Origin: an uncultured Prevotella sp.
Lineage (GTDB): Bacteria > Bacteroidota > Bacteroidia > Bacteroidales > Bacteroidaceae
Direction: 5' to 3'
Assembly (NCBI GenBank): GCA_945833995.1
Contig: CAMAGM010000011.1
Coordinates: 1-36,063, forward strand
DNA length: 36,063 nucleotides
Part shown: positions 8,475 through 17,230 of the stretch, piece by piece
Layout: every line of letters begins with the position of its first letter
Position numbering within the stretch: position 1 is the first letter of the stretch
Translations under genes and position numbers: made by a program
The notes under the pieces: generated by a model
Told to the model about the DNA's origin: nothing
What the model saw: only the letters and a program-made list of their open reading frames with translations
The model's database searches: none

Positions 8475-11400
8475 ATGAATCTACTCAAAAAAATTGGAGC
8501 ATTATGCATTATGCTAATGCTCTCTTTTGTTTCCAATGCCCAAGGTGACATCACAGTGAAATGGGACTTTAAGAACAATATCCCAGAAGGCATTAGAGAA
8601 GCGACAAACTTTGAAGGCAAGACGGGTGAGCTTGCCTCAAATGTCGAAGGTGTGACAATGTATGTCGATGCAACAAAAGGAAAATTGAAGGGTCGTGACA
8701 GTGACGCACAATTCAACAATGGCACAATTCTTCGTGTGCCAGTGAAATCGGCTAAGGACATCGTAACTGTCTATGGCTATCCGAACTACAGTCAATACAC
8801 ACTTAGTGGTGAGCCTTGTACCAACGAGGCAAGCCATAAGGCAACATCTGCCGAAGTTGAACAAGGCTATGTGGAAGTGGTAAGCACTGGAGGTAGCTAT
8901 CTTTATGGCATCCAAGTCGTATTTGTGTCAAGCATTCAGCAGAAATGCCTATACTCCACCGATTTCACGGAATGGGGAGCATACGAGACCTCTGCCAAGG
9001 AGGCTGAGACAAAGGTGACATGGAAAACTAAATACAGCCACGAAGACCTGACGTTCTCTATCTTCAACACCCAGATAGGAGCATCAAACTGGAATACAGG
9101 AAAATTCCCTGATTGGGAAGGCGGTTTCCTGATGGCTGCCAAGAGCGCAAACCCATGCATCGAGACTTCTCAACTGGCATCAGTGACCAAGGTCCACTAC
9201 AAGCATGGAGCAACAGGTAGCAACCGCGGTTGGAAACTTGAGGCAAAGGGCGACGGAGATGAGGACTGGGTTGTCATATCTGAAACTGTTGCCAATCCCG
9301 CAGTGGGATGCGACGTTGACGCTGAAGTCAACCGAACAAATGTCCAATTACGTTGGACAAACCTCAATGCATCACAGAATGCCTACATGATGCAGATTGA
9401 CATCTATGGCAATGTTGACTTCTCGCAGACTCCTTCTCTCGGTGAGTTTGAAGTGAACGGCACCAAGTATACCGCTGACGACGTGTTCAATGAACAGGCT
9501 GATGGCACAATGGCTGGAACAGTAGAGATTTCAAAGTTGGAAACAATGATATCAGAGTCGAATCCTCTTTCAAATCTCACCACCAACAATGGCGACATCA
9601 GTGCCACCACTTATTCTACAGACACAAAAGGCAATGCGGTGGTTACAATAAAGGTGAAGGCTGGTGAGGAAGAAATGACCTACATTCTCACGGTTGTATT
9701 CAAGCCCGACTTTACCCTCACATATTACGGTGTGACCGGCGACGTGCTCGGAACACAGACCGTTGAGAAAGACGCTGCCATTGGCACATTCTCATGCGAA
9801 TATTCCGAAGAACTGCCCACAAGCTTCGTATTCCGCGGATGGTATGTTGAGGCTGACGGCGGACGCCGCTTTACGACTGACGATGTCGTCACCTCCGACC
9901 TCAGCCTGTATGCACTCGTGACAAAGAACGAGTCGATTAGCAACGGCGACGAGCGTTATTATTACAACCTTGCCGACAAATATTTCTATGCAGATGACCA
10001 CGAGGCATTCAACCCTGAAGGAAATGCTGAGTATCACGACGGACAGCACGGTTGGGTATTCTCTGCCAATGACAAGCTGAACCTGCTTGTTGGTGGACGT
10101 GCTTACATTAACCTCGGTCTCTGTAGATACAGTGCAGGCGACATTACCCTTTCTGATGCCAACGGCAATGTTCTTGGCACTATTGCCGCACAGGTGGAAA
10201 CAGATGGACAGAGTGGCTCGTTCGAATACGATGGCGAGGCTGCTACCCTTACCCTGACATTCAGCGGCACTACCTATATCCACAACGTAACCATCATCAA
10301 CGATGCCAATACAAGCATAAAGAAAGATGACAACGGATACTTCATCGTGAAGGCTGGCGATGCTTCCAATCTGCTCGCTACGCTCGAAATAGCCAACTCT
10401 CAGGCAAGCAACGACAGCCGTACGTTCATCTTCGTTCCAAACGGAACATACGATCTCGGCAAGACCTGCCTTACCAAGGTGAGCGGAAACAACATATCCA
10501 TCATCGGTGAGAGCATGGAGGGAACAATCATCAAGAATGCTCCTGACATTGAGAACGAGGGAATAGGTACAACTGCCACTCTCCTCGTTACTGGACAGAA
10601 CACCTACTTCCAGGACCTCACTCTCCAGAACGCTCTCGACTACTACGGCGCGGGTGCTGCCGGTCGTGCAGTTTGTCTGCAGGACAAGGGTGCTCGTACT
10701 ATCTGCAAGAACGTCAAGATGCTGTCTTATCAGGACACCTACTACAGCAACGCCAACAACCAGTTCTATTGGGAGACTTCTGAGATTCACGGAACTGTTG
10801 ACTTCATCTGCGGTGGAGGCGACGTTTATTTCAACAAGTGTCTGCTCGTAGGAGAAAGCCGTTCGGCTTCAGGCAAGAGCGGCGAAGTAACACTTACAGC
10901 TCCTTACATTGACGCTTCCAACAAGTTCGGATATGTATTTGAGGGATGTACTATCGAAAACAAGGCTGCTTCGTTCAACTTCGGCCGCGCTTGGGGCGGT
11001 GTTGCCCGTTTGGCATTCCTGAACACTACACTTAACCAGCCGAACGAGATTGCAGCAAAACGCTTCACCGCAGCAGGTATGAACGTTGCTGCCGACAAGT
11101 TTGTTGAGTATAACTCCGTTGACGCTGAGGGTAATGTCGTTTCTCCCGCATCCAACGTAGTTACCTTCACAAAGGATAGCCAACAGAATACGATGGAGAC
11201 TATCATCACCGCCGAGCAAGCTGCAGAATACAGTCTCGACAAGGTATTCCCAGACTGGAAACCTGCTGACATTGCGCTGCAAACGACAGTAGGAGCCGTT
11301 TCTCTTACCGACAATACCCTGACTTGGGAGGCTGCACAAGGCGCAACAGCATACGCCATCGTATGCAACAATGAAATTGTAGATATTGTCAATGCCACCA

Positions 11401-11630
11401 CCACAAGTTACGCTGTGTCAGATTCTAACGCAACCTATGCTGTTCGTGCGGCAAACGGAATGGGTGGCTTTGGAGAAGCTATTAAAGTCGGCGAAACGGG
11501 TACTGGCATAAAAGACACCATTAGCGACAATGGTAAAGAGACGATAATCCACACCCTTGGCGGCGTAAGAATTAATAAAGTTGGTGGAAAGGGAATCTAC
11601 ATCATCAACGGAAAGAAAAAGACCAATTAA
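8475..11630 (+). CDS. Multidomain CE8 pectin methylesterase
   Basis: A secreted 1051-residue esterase that removes methyl groups from homogalacturonan. After a signal peptide (1-22) come a beta-rich domain (about 26-150) containing YLYGIQVVF, a second beta-sandwich-like region (about 155-315), an Ig-like segment, an InlB/Listeria-Bacteroides repeat (about 412-486, FRGWYVEADGG ... LYALV), and another beta domain (about 490-613) that resembles the first. The CE8 beta-helix spans about 615-925 with SYQDTYYSN near 751, GTVDFICGGG near 775 and FGRAWGG near 836, covering the two catalytic Asp and the Arg of the family. An FN3-like domain (about 930-1005) leads to a tail, GKGIYIINGKKK, of the kind seen on exported Prevotella enzymes. 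The extra domains probably bind polysaccharide, which is inference. PL1 follows after 10 bases. Confidence 0.9.
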   Translation: MNLLKKIGALCIMLMLSFVSNAQGDITVKWDFKNNIPEGIREATNFEGKTGELASNVEGVTMYVDATKGKLKGRDSDAQFNNGTILRVPVKSAKDIVTVYGYPNYSQYTLSGEPCTNEASHKATSAEVEQGYVEVVSTGGSYLYGIQVVFVSSIQQKCLYSTDFTEWGAYETSAKEAETKVTWKTKYSHEDLTFSIFNTQIGASNWNTGKFPDWEGGFLMAAKSANPCIETSQLASVTKVHYKHGATGSNRGWKLEAKGDGDEDWVVISETVANPAVGCDVDAEVNRTNVQLRWTNLNASQNAYMMQIDIYGNVDFSQTPSLGEFEVNGTKYTADDVFNEQADGTMAGTVEISKLETMISESNPLSNLTTNNGDISATTYSTDTKGNAVVTIKVKAGEEEMTYILTVVFKPDFTLTYYGVTGDVLGTQTVEKDAAIGTFSCEYSEELPTSFVFRGWYVEADGGRRFTTDDVVTSDLSLYALVTKNESISNGDERYYYNLADKYFYADDHEAFNPEGNAEYHDGQHGWVFSANDKLNLLVGGRAYINLGLCRYSAGDITLSDANGNVLGTIAAQVETDGQSGSFEYDGEAATLTLTFSGTTYIHNVTIINDANTSIKKDDNGYFIVKAGDASNLLATLEIANSQASNDSRTFIFVPNGTYDLGKTCLTKVSGNNISIIGESMEGTIIKNAPDIENEGIGTTATLLVTGQNTYFQDLTLQNALDYYGAGAAGRAVCLQDKGARTICKNVKMLSYQDTYYSNANNQFYWETSEIHGTVDFICGGGDVYFNKCLLVGESRSASGKSGEVTLTAPYIDASNKFGYVFEGCTIENKAASFNFGRAWGGVARLAFLNTTLNQPNEIAAKRFTAAGMNVAADKFVEYNSVDAEGNVVSPASNVVTFTKDSQQNTMETIITAEQAAEYSLDKVFPDWKPADIALQTTVGAVSLTDNTLTWEAAQGATAYAIVCNNEIVDIVNATTTSYAVSDSNATYAVRAANGMGGFGEAIKVGETGTGIKDTISDNGKETIIHTLGGVRINKVGGKGIYIINGKKKTN

Positions 11631-11640
11631 AAGAGAAAAA

Positions 11641-13452
11641 ATGAACAAAAAGAGCAATATCTTAAGATTTGCACTTACAACAATGCTGGTAGCTTGTGCG
11701 GGGACAATGTCCGCACAGGCTCCTGCATTTCCTGGTGCAGAAGGATTTGGACGTTACACTACAGGTGGACGTGGCGGCAAGGTGATTCATGTGACTAATC
11801 TAAATGACTCTGGTGAGGGATCACTTAGATGGGCATTGTCCCAGTCGGGAGCTAAGACAATTGTGTTTGACGTGAGTGGCTATATAGACTTGAAGTCGCA
11901 GCTTAACGTTTCTTCCAATACGACAATAGCAGGTCAGACAGCCCCAGGTGATGGTATAACCCTGCGCTATTATACTTTGTATTTTGGCAAGTGTGACAAT
12001 GTTATAGTCCGCTTCATACGCAGCCGACGTTCACAGGTGAAAGATGTGAACGATGGTGCTGACGCTACATGGGGACGCAACCGGAAGAACATCGTCATCG
12101 ACCACTGTTCTTTCTCGTGGAGTATTGATGAAGTAGCTTCGTTCTATGACAACAGAAACTTCACGATGCAGTGGTGTAACATCACTGAGGCGCTCGCCAA
12201 TCCAGGGCACTCAAAAGGAGCTCACAGCTATGGCGGAATATGGGGCGGAAAAGACGCATCATTCCACCATAACTTCATAGCCCATGTCCAAAACAGGGCA
12301 CCCCGTTTCAATGGAGCGCGATATAACTGGAATGGCTATGACAAAGAAAAATACGAGAACTCTATTCAAGCTGAACGCGTTGACTTCCGAAACTGCGTGA
12401 TGTACAACTGGGGCAGCGGCAACGGATGTTATGGTGGTCCCGGCGGTGGATATATCAATATGGTAAACAACTATTACAAGGCTGGTCCCGGAACAGCAAA
12501 CAAGACACGCGTCACTCAGGTGTCGGTGTCTGACGCTACAAATGGCGGTGACAATCCATTCCCTGGCTACGCCTCCCGTTACTATATCAAGGGCAACTAC
12601 GTGACCGCAGCCTCAACGCCTGAAAACTACGACTGGGCAGGTGTTATCTATGACTCTGGTTTATTCACTATCAACGGAGAGAAATACATAGCCGATGAAA
12701 AACATTACTATGGTGAGAACCAGACATACGTGAAAAACTCAAATGGTGTAGACTGCATCCGCCTCAAACTCGACGAACCAATCGAATCGGGCGAAGTGAC
12801 GACCCACAATGCCCGGACTGCTTTTGACAAGGTTGTTAGATTTGGAGGTGCGTCTTTTGTGCGCGACGAGTGTGACATCAGATACGCAGAAGAAGCAGAA
12901 AACGGAACAACAACCTTTAAAGGTGCTATCTCTAAGCGTGCAGGTATTCTCGATGTCATAAATGATCCAGAGGGTGCTGAAGACCCCACAACAGCCAGTT
13001 ACCCTTATTTAAGGGAAAAGCAGCATGAAACAGATTTTGACACCGACGGTGACGGAATGCCCGACGACTGGGAATTGGCAAATGGTCTCGACCCAAACAA
13101 TCCAAACGATGCCAATGAAACGACAATAGATAACGACAAGGAGTGGTACACCAATCTTGAAGTTTATCTTAACAGTCTCGTGCAGTACATCATGGTAGAG
13201 GGAAATGCCGATGCAGAGACACCAGTAATGGAATACTATCCCGCATACTACGAGGCAGACGGCACCTTCGTTGCGGCAATCAATGGTGAGAGCACAGGAA
13301 TTAGCGAGACTATTTCCAACGGCTCAGAAACAATAAACACAACATTCTACAATGTCAATGGCACACTGGCAAATCACGACTCAAAAGGTGTGTTTATTAA
13401 AGTGGAAACGCTTGCAAATGGGGCAAAAAGGGTGAGCAAGAGTATAAAATGA
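11641..13452 (+). CDS. Pectate lyase, PL1 family
   Basis: A secreted 603-residue beta-helix lyase that cuts de-esterified homogalacturonan by beta-elimination, giving the unsaturated ends that GH105 would process. Signal peptide at 1-25 (ending MSAQA). The start of the mature enzyme, FPGAEGFGRYTTGGRGG, is the usual opening of Bacteroidetes PL1 proteins. IVIDHCSFSWS (151-161), the HSKGAHSYGGIWGG stretch and NRAPRFNGARYNW with its Arg mark the active-site face. A calcium-binding type DTDGDGMPDDWE repeat is at 467-478, and the C-terminus has the TGI ... FYNVNG ... KGVFIKV tail. An in-frame GTG at 11581 lies inside the CE8 gene; the ATG at 11641 directly before the signal peptide is the better start. 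It is the last gene of the pectin operon. Confidence 0.92.
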   Translation: MNKKSNILRFALTTMLVACAGTMSAQAPAFPGAEGFGRYTTGGRGGKVIHVTNLNDSGEGSLRWALSQSGAKTIVFDVSGYIDLKSQLNVSSNTTIAGQTAPGDGITLRYYTLYFGKCDNVIVRFIRSRRSQVKDVNDGADATWGRNRKNIVIDHCSFSWSIDEVASFYDNRNFTMQWCNITEALANPGHSKGAHSYGGIWGGKDASFHHNFIAHVQNRAPRFNGARYNWNGYDKEKYENSIQAERVDFRNCVMYNWGSGNGCYGGPGGGYINMVNNYYKAGPGTANKTRVTQVSVSDATNGGDNPFPGYASRYYIKGNYVTAASTPENYDWAGVIYDSGLFTINGEKYIADEKHYYGENQTYVKNSNGVDCIRLKLDEPIESGEVTTHNARTAFDKVVRFGGASFVRDECDIRYAEEAENGTTTFKGAISKRAGILDVINDPEGAEDPTTASYPYLREKQHETDFDTDGDGMPDDWELANGLDPNNPNDANETTIDNDKEWYTNLEVYLNSLVQYIMVEGNADAETPVMEYYPAYYEADGTFVAAINGESTGISETISNGSETINTTFYNVNGTLANHDSKGVFIKVETLANGAKRVSKSIK

Positions 13453-13485
13453 CAATAAATTGAAATGTTTTTCCGTTTTTATTGT
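13452..13485 (+). terminator. Possible weak terminator after the pectin operon
   Basis: An 8-bp perfect stem (ACAATAAA 13452-13459, TTTATTGT 13478-13485) starts at the PL1 stop codon and is followed by TTTCTTTG. It contains no strong G+C pairs and overlaps the -33 element of the next promoter, so termination is uncertain. Confidence 0.3.
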
Positions 13486-13513
13486 TTTCTTTGAGATATT
13501 TTGCTTAACTTTG
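13482..13513 (+). promoter_or_regulatory. Main promoter of the exopolysaccharide locus
   Basis: TTG (13482-13484) and TAACTTTG (13506-13513) are 21 bases apart, a Bacteroidetes-type promoter. The untranslated leader to the ATG at 13585 is about 65 bases. Confidence 0.6.
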
Positions 13514-13517
13514 TGCA

Positions 13518-13543
13518 ATAAAACCGAATAAATATGGTTTTAT
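13518..13543 (+). other. Stem-loop at the 5' end of the exopolysaccharide mRNA
   Basis: ATAAAACC (13518-13525) and GGTTTTAT (13536-13543) form a perfect 8-bp stem with a 10-base loop, starting about 5 bases after the -7 box, so at or near the transcript's first base. No U-run follows, so it is not an intrinsic terminator; mRNA protection or regulation is possible. Confidence 0.4.
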
Positions 13544-13584
13544 ATATAAACAAAGTAGAAAAAAGAAATACATAAAAGCGAGAA

Positions 13585-16161
13585 ATGAAACGATTTTTAC
13601 TTTCGATAGTTATGATTGTGACGGTGGCAATGAATGTCACCGCACAATCATCTATGACCGACGAGGCAATAATAGAGTTTGTCCTGAAAGAGCAAAAAAA
13701 TGGCACCTCACAGGCACAGATTGTCACCAAACTTATCCAAAAGGGGGTTTCTATTGACCAGATAAGGAAAGTGAAGGCAAAATATGAACGCCAACAACAA
13801 GGCGGTGGTCTCGGCACCCGTGACATAACGGGAGAGACAAACCGCATGAGGACAAACAACACACAAACCGACACACAACTGCAGTATCAGCAAAACATTT
13901 CCAAATATCGTATAAAGGATGGCAACCAACCATTGCGTCACACATACGACGAGAATGATCCAGAGTTTATGCAAATGCAAGATGAGTTGGGCACATTCCT
14001 ACCCGACTCAGCCTCTCTTGCAGAGCAAATGATGTATCAGCGGTTTTTGGAGGAGCAGCTAAAGAATAAGAAGAAAGTCTTCGGACGTGATATCTTCAAC
14101 AATCCCCAACTCAACTTTGAGCCTAATATGAATATTGCCACACCACAGAATTACCGTCTTGGTCCTGGCGATGCGGTGTTTATCGACATATATGGAGCCT
14201 CGCAGAAAACCGTAGAATGTATGGTGACTCCTGATGGCACTGTAGTGGTTGAGGGATATGGTCCAATAGAACTTGCGGGACTGACCGTTGACCAAGCCAA
14301 CCAAAAGCTGAAAAACACTATTGGAGCGAGATACAAGAGTTCTCGTGTGAAACTGACAGTAGGACAGACCAAAACAATCTCTGTCAATGTAATGGGCGAG
14401 GTTATGACCCCAGGCACCTACACCCTATCGGCTTTCGCAACAGTTTTCCATGCACTTTATATGGCAGGCGGAACCAATGATATAGGTACGCTGAGAAACA
14501 TAAAGGTATTCCGCAATAACAGACAAGTTACGACTGTTGACATTTACGACTACATACTTAACGGCAAGATGACAGGAAACATACGTTTGGCAGAAGGCGA
14601 CGTGATAGTTGTTGGTCCATACGAGTGTTTGGTTGACATAACAGGAAAGGTCAAGCGTCCAATGTACTATGAGATGAAGCAAAGCGAGAGCCTTGCCTCA
14701 CTGATGAAATATGCCGGAGGATTCACCGGTGATGCATACAAGAAATCAATCCGAGTAGTGAGGAAAGCAGGAAGCCACTACTCTGTCTATAATGTTGGTG
14801 AGTTTGACCTCAGCTCATTCCGACTGGAAGATGAGGATAGCGTTAGTATAGATTCCGTACTGCCACGTTATTCCAATATGGTGGAGATTCGAGGTGCAGT
14901 GTTCCGCCCTGGAATGTACCAAGTGGGTGGTGAGATCAGCAGCGTACGCTCGCTTATTGAGCATGCCGAGGGTGTTACAGAGGATGCATTCACAGCCCAT
15001 GGTGTCATGCACCGACTGAAAGCCGACAGGACGCTTGAGGTGATTCAAGTTGATGTTGACGGAATAATGGAAGGTCGCATAGCTGACATTCCTTTGAAGA
15101 ACGAAGATGTGCTTTATATCCCAAGCAAAAAAGAATTGCAGGAGGAAATGATACTCACGATACATGGTGAAGTGATGTATCCTGGCATTTATAAGTATGC
15201 CGACAACGAGACCCTTGAGGACCTCGTATTGCAGGCTGGTGGACTGAAGGAAACCGCCTCGCTAATGAAGGTTGACGTTTCGCGAAGGATAATCAATCCC
15301 CGACAGATTGAATCGTCGGACACCATTGCCCATACATTCTCATTTGCGCTGAAAGACGGTTTTGTTATTGACGGTGAGCCAGGATTCGTACTGAAGCCCT
15401 ACGACGAGATCTATGTTCGAAAATCCCCCGGTTTCTACAAGCAGCAGAATGTAACTATTGAGGGTGAGGTAATGTTTGCGGGCACATACACCCTTAGCAA
15501 AAAGAACGAGCGACTGAGCGAGATAATCAAGAAAGCCGGTGGACTGAGCAACCTTGCCTATGCGCAAGGAGCGAGGCTGGAGCGCAAGCTGACCGATGTT
15601 GAGCGCAAGCGAGTAGAGGAAGTGGTGAGAATGCAGCGTGAGCAAAAAGAGAATGCCCTTATCGAGCAAGCAATGAAAAGTGGTCGCTCACTTTCCGATA
15701 TGAAACAGCAGACGGCAGACAGTTACAAATATCAAATACCTGACTATTATCCAGTGGGTATTGAACTTGAAAAGGCAATAGCCAATCCAGGAAGTGATGC
15801 CGACATAGTACTTCGCGAAGGAGACAAGATAATAGTACCTGTATATAACGGAACAGTGAAGATAAACGGCGAGGTGATGTATCCAAACACAGTTGCTTTC
15901 CGCGAGGGGAAAAGTGCGAAATACTACATCAACCAAGCAGGAGGCTATAGTTCAAAAGCCAAGAAAAGCAGGACATACATCATTTACATGAATGGCGACG
16001 TGGCTAAGGTTGGACATGGCACAAAAGTAATGCCAGGATGCGAGATAGTTGTTCCTACCAAGGCAATAACCAAGATGACGACCTCGGAGGCAGTAGCCTT
16101 GGCATCTGGCACAGCATCAATAGCCACCATGATAGCAACAATAGCAAATCTGCTGAAATAG
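13585..16161 (+). CDS. Outer-membrane polysaccharide exporter, Poly_export plus six SLBB domains (Wza-like)
   Basis: An 858-residue exporter expected to form the outer-membrane/periplasmic channel for the polymer. A cleavable signal peptide (1-20, ending VTAQ) has no lipobox Cys, unlike enteric Wza. After a charged helical region, the Poly_export domain begins at YRLGPGDAVFIDIYGA (near 190). Six SLBB units follow, each with a G-x-V-x-x-P/A-G-x-Y type opening: ISVNVMGEVMTPGTYTL, VDITGKVKRPMYYEM, VEIRGAVFRPGMYQV, LTIHGEVMYPGIYKY, VTIEGEVMFAGTYTL and VKINGEVMYPNTVAF. This is longer than the typical enteric protein of under 400 residues; long forms are usual in Bacteroidetes. It is the first gene of the locus and the Wzz-type gene follows after 11 bases. 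Confidence 0.9.
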   Translation: MKRFLLSIVMIVTVAMNVTAQSSMTDEAIIEFVLKEQKNGTSQAQIVTKLIQKGVSIDQIRKVKAKYERQQQGGGLGTRDITGETNRMRTNNTQTDTQLQYQQNISKYRIKDGNQPLRHTYDENDPEFMQMQDELGTFLPDSASLAEQMMYQRFLEEQLKNKKKVFGRDIFNNPQLNFEPNMNIATPQNYRLGPGDAVFIDIYGASQKTVECMVTPDGTVVVEGYGPIELAGLTVDQANQKLKNTIGARYKSSRVKLTVGQTKTISVNVMGEVMTPGTYTLSAFATVFHALYMAGGTNDIGTLRNIKVFRNNRQVTTVDIYDYILNGKMTGNIRLAEGDVIVVGPYECLVDITGKVKRPMYYEMKQSESLASLMKYAGGFTGDAYKKSIRVVRKAGSHYSVYNVGEFDLSSFRLEDEDSVSIDSVLPRYSNMVEIRGAVFRPGMYQVGGEISSVRSLIEHAEGVTEDAFTAHGVMHRLKADRTLEVIQVDVDGIMEGRIADIPLKNEDVLYIPSKKELQEEMILTIHGEVMYPGIYKYADNETLEDLVLQAGGLKETASLMKVDVSRRIINPRQIESSDTIAHTFSFALKDGFVIDGEPGFVLKPYDEIYVRKSPGFYKQQNVTIEGEVMFAGTYTLSKKNERLSEIIKKAGGLSNLAYAQGARLERKLTDVERKRVEEVVRMQREQKENALIEQAMKSGRSLSDMKQQTADSYKYQIPDYYPVGIELEKAIANPGSDADIVLREGDKIIVPVYNGTVKINGEVMYPNTVAFREGKSAKYYINQAGGYSSKAKKSRTYIIYMNGDVAKVGHGTKVMPGCEIVVPTKAITKMTTSEAVALASGTASIATMIATIANLLK

Positions 16162-16172
16162 TAAATTGCGAT

Positions 16173-17225
16173 ATGGAAGACAAGAAAGATATGGAAGTGA
16201 TTGACCTTAGGGTTATCTTCAAGAAGATATATGAGAGGCGCAAGCTTTTTTATAAGGTATTGCCCATAACATTCGTATTGTCGTGTGCATTCATTATCTG
16301 TATTCCACGATACTATACCACATCGTTAAGCCTTGCTCCTGAGCTGAGTAGCATGTCGAGCGTGTCAGGTACACTAAGCTCTCTTGCATCATCATTTGGT
16401 GTTGATCTCGGGTCAATGGAAACGACAGATGCCATCAACCCAATGTTGTATCCAGACTTGATGGATGACAATGGTTTTGTTGTTGGACTCTTTAATATTA
16501 AGTTAGAGAGTCAAGATGGTGACATAAAGTGCAACTACTATGACTATCTCACGAAATACGCACAAAAGCCATGGTGGGAATATGTTGGCGGATGGATAGT
16601 CAACCTTTTCCCAAAGAAGGAAACAAAGCATGGCAATAATGGTTTCGACCCTTATTACCTCTCAAAAATACAAGATGGCGTAGCAAAGAAAATAAGGAAA
16701 AATATAACAATAAATATCGACAAGAAGACAAGTGTCATCACCATTGAGGTAGATGCCCAAGACCCTCTCATCTGTCGCACTCTTGCCGACTCAGTAAAGG
16801 AGCGTCTGCAAGTGTTTATCACAAACTATAGGACAAACAAGTCGCGCATTGACGAGGAATACTACAAGAAGCTTGCCCTATCAGCAAAATCTGAATATGA
16901 GAAAGCACGCCAACTCTACAGCAGCTATTCCGACTCAAATATGGATATCGTGTTGGAAAGCTATCGCGCCAAGCAAACCGACTTGGAGAACGACATGCAA
17001 CTGAAATATAACACATATAATACCATTATGACACAATATCAGGCAGCAAGGGCAAAGGTACAGGAGCGCACACCTGCCTTCACGCTTGTTAAAGGAGCGG
17101 CAGTGCCCATCAAGCCTGCAGGCCCCAAGCGCATGATATTTGTAATTGCAATGTGTTTTCTCGCATTTCTGGGAACATCAATTTACATAATTAAAGACTA
17201 CATTTTAGGGAAAGCGACAAAATAA
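16173..17225 (+). CDS. Wzz-type chain-length determinant, no kinase domain
   Basis: A 350-residue inner-membrane polysaccharide co-polymerase. Transmembrane helix 1 is at about 26-44 and helix 2 at about 320-340. Between them lies a long periplasmic helical part rich in K/E/Q (about 225-300), and the Pro-rich VPIKPAGPKR just before helix 2 is the Wzz signature. There is no cytoplasmic tyrosine-kinase module after helix 2 and no separate kinase gene nearby, so phosphorylation-based control as in Wzc is not encoded here. A longer frame from 16038 runs inside the exporter gene; the ATG at 16173 gives the proper short cytoplasmic N-terminus. It lies 5 bases before the flippase. Confidence 0.85.
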   Translation: MEDKKDMEVIDLRVIFKKIYERRKLFYKVLPITFVLSCAFIICIPRYYTTSLSLAPELSSMSSVSGTLSSLASSFGVDLGSMETTDAINPMLYPDLMDDNGFVVGLFNIKLESQDGDIKCNYYDYLTKYAQKPWWEYVGGWIVNLFPKKETKHGNNGFDPYYLSKIQDGVAKKIRKNITINIDKKTSVITIEVDAQDPLICRTLADSVKERLQVFITNYRTNKSRIDEEYYKKLALSAKSEYEKARQLYSSYSDSNMDIVLESYRAKQTDLENDMQLKYNTYNTIMTQYQAARAKVQERTPAFTLVKGAAVPIKPAGPKRMIFVIAMCFLAFLGTSIYIIKDYILGKATK

Positions 17226-17230
17226 CCACT

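Noticed and set aside
9792..10790. 332-codon minus-strand frame opposite the CE8 gene
   Set aside because: Antisense shadow caused by codon bias; it opposes the catalytic CE8 region and has no recognisable motif.
16038..16172. Upstream start for the Wzz-type protein
   Set aside because: It lies inside the exporter gene in another frame; the ATG at 16173 gives the expected short cytoplasmic N-terminus.
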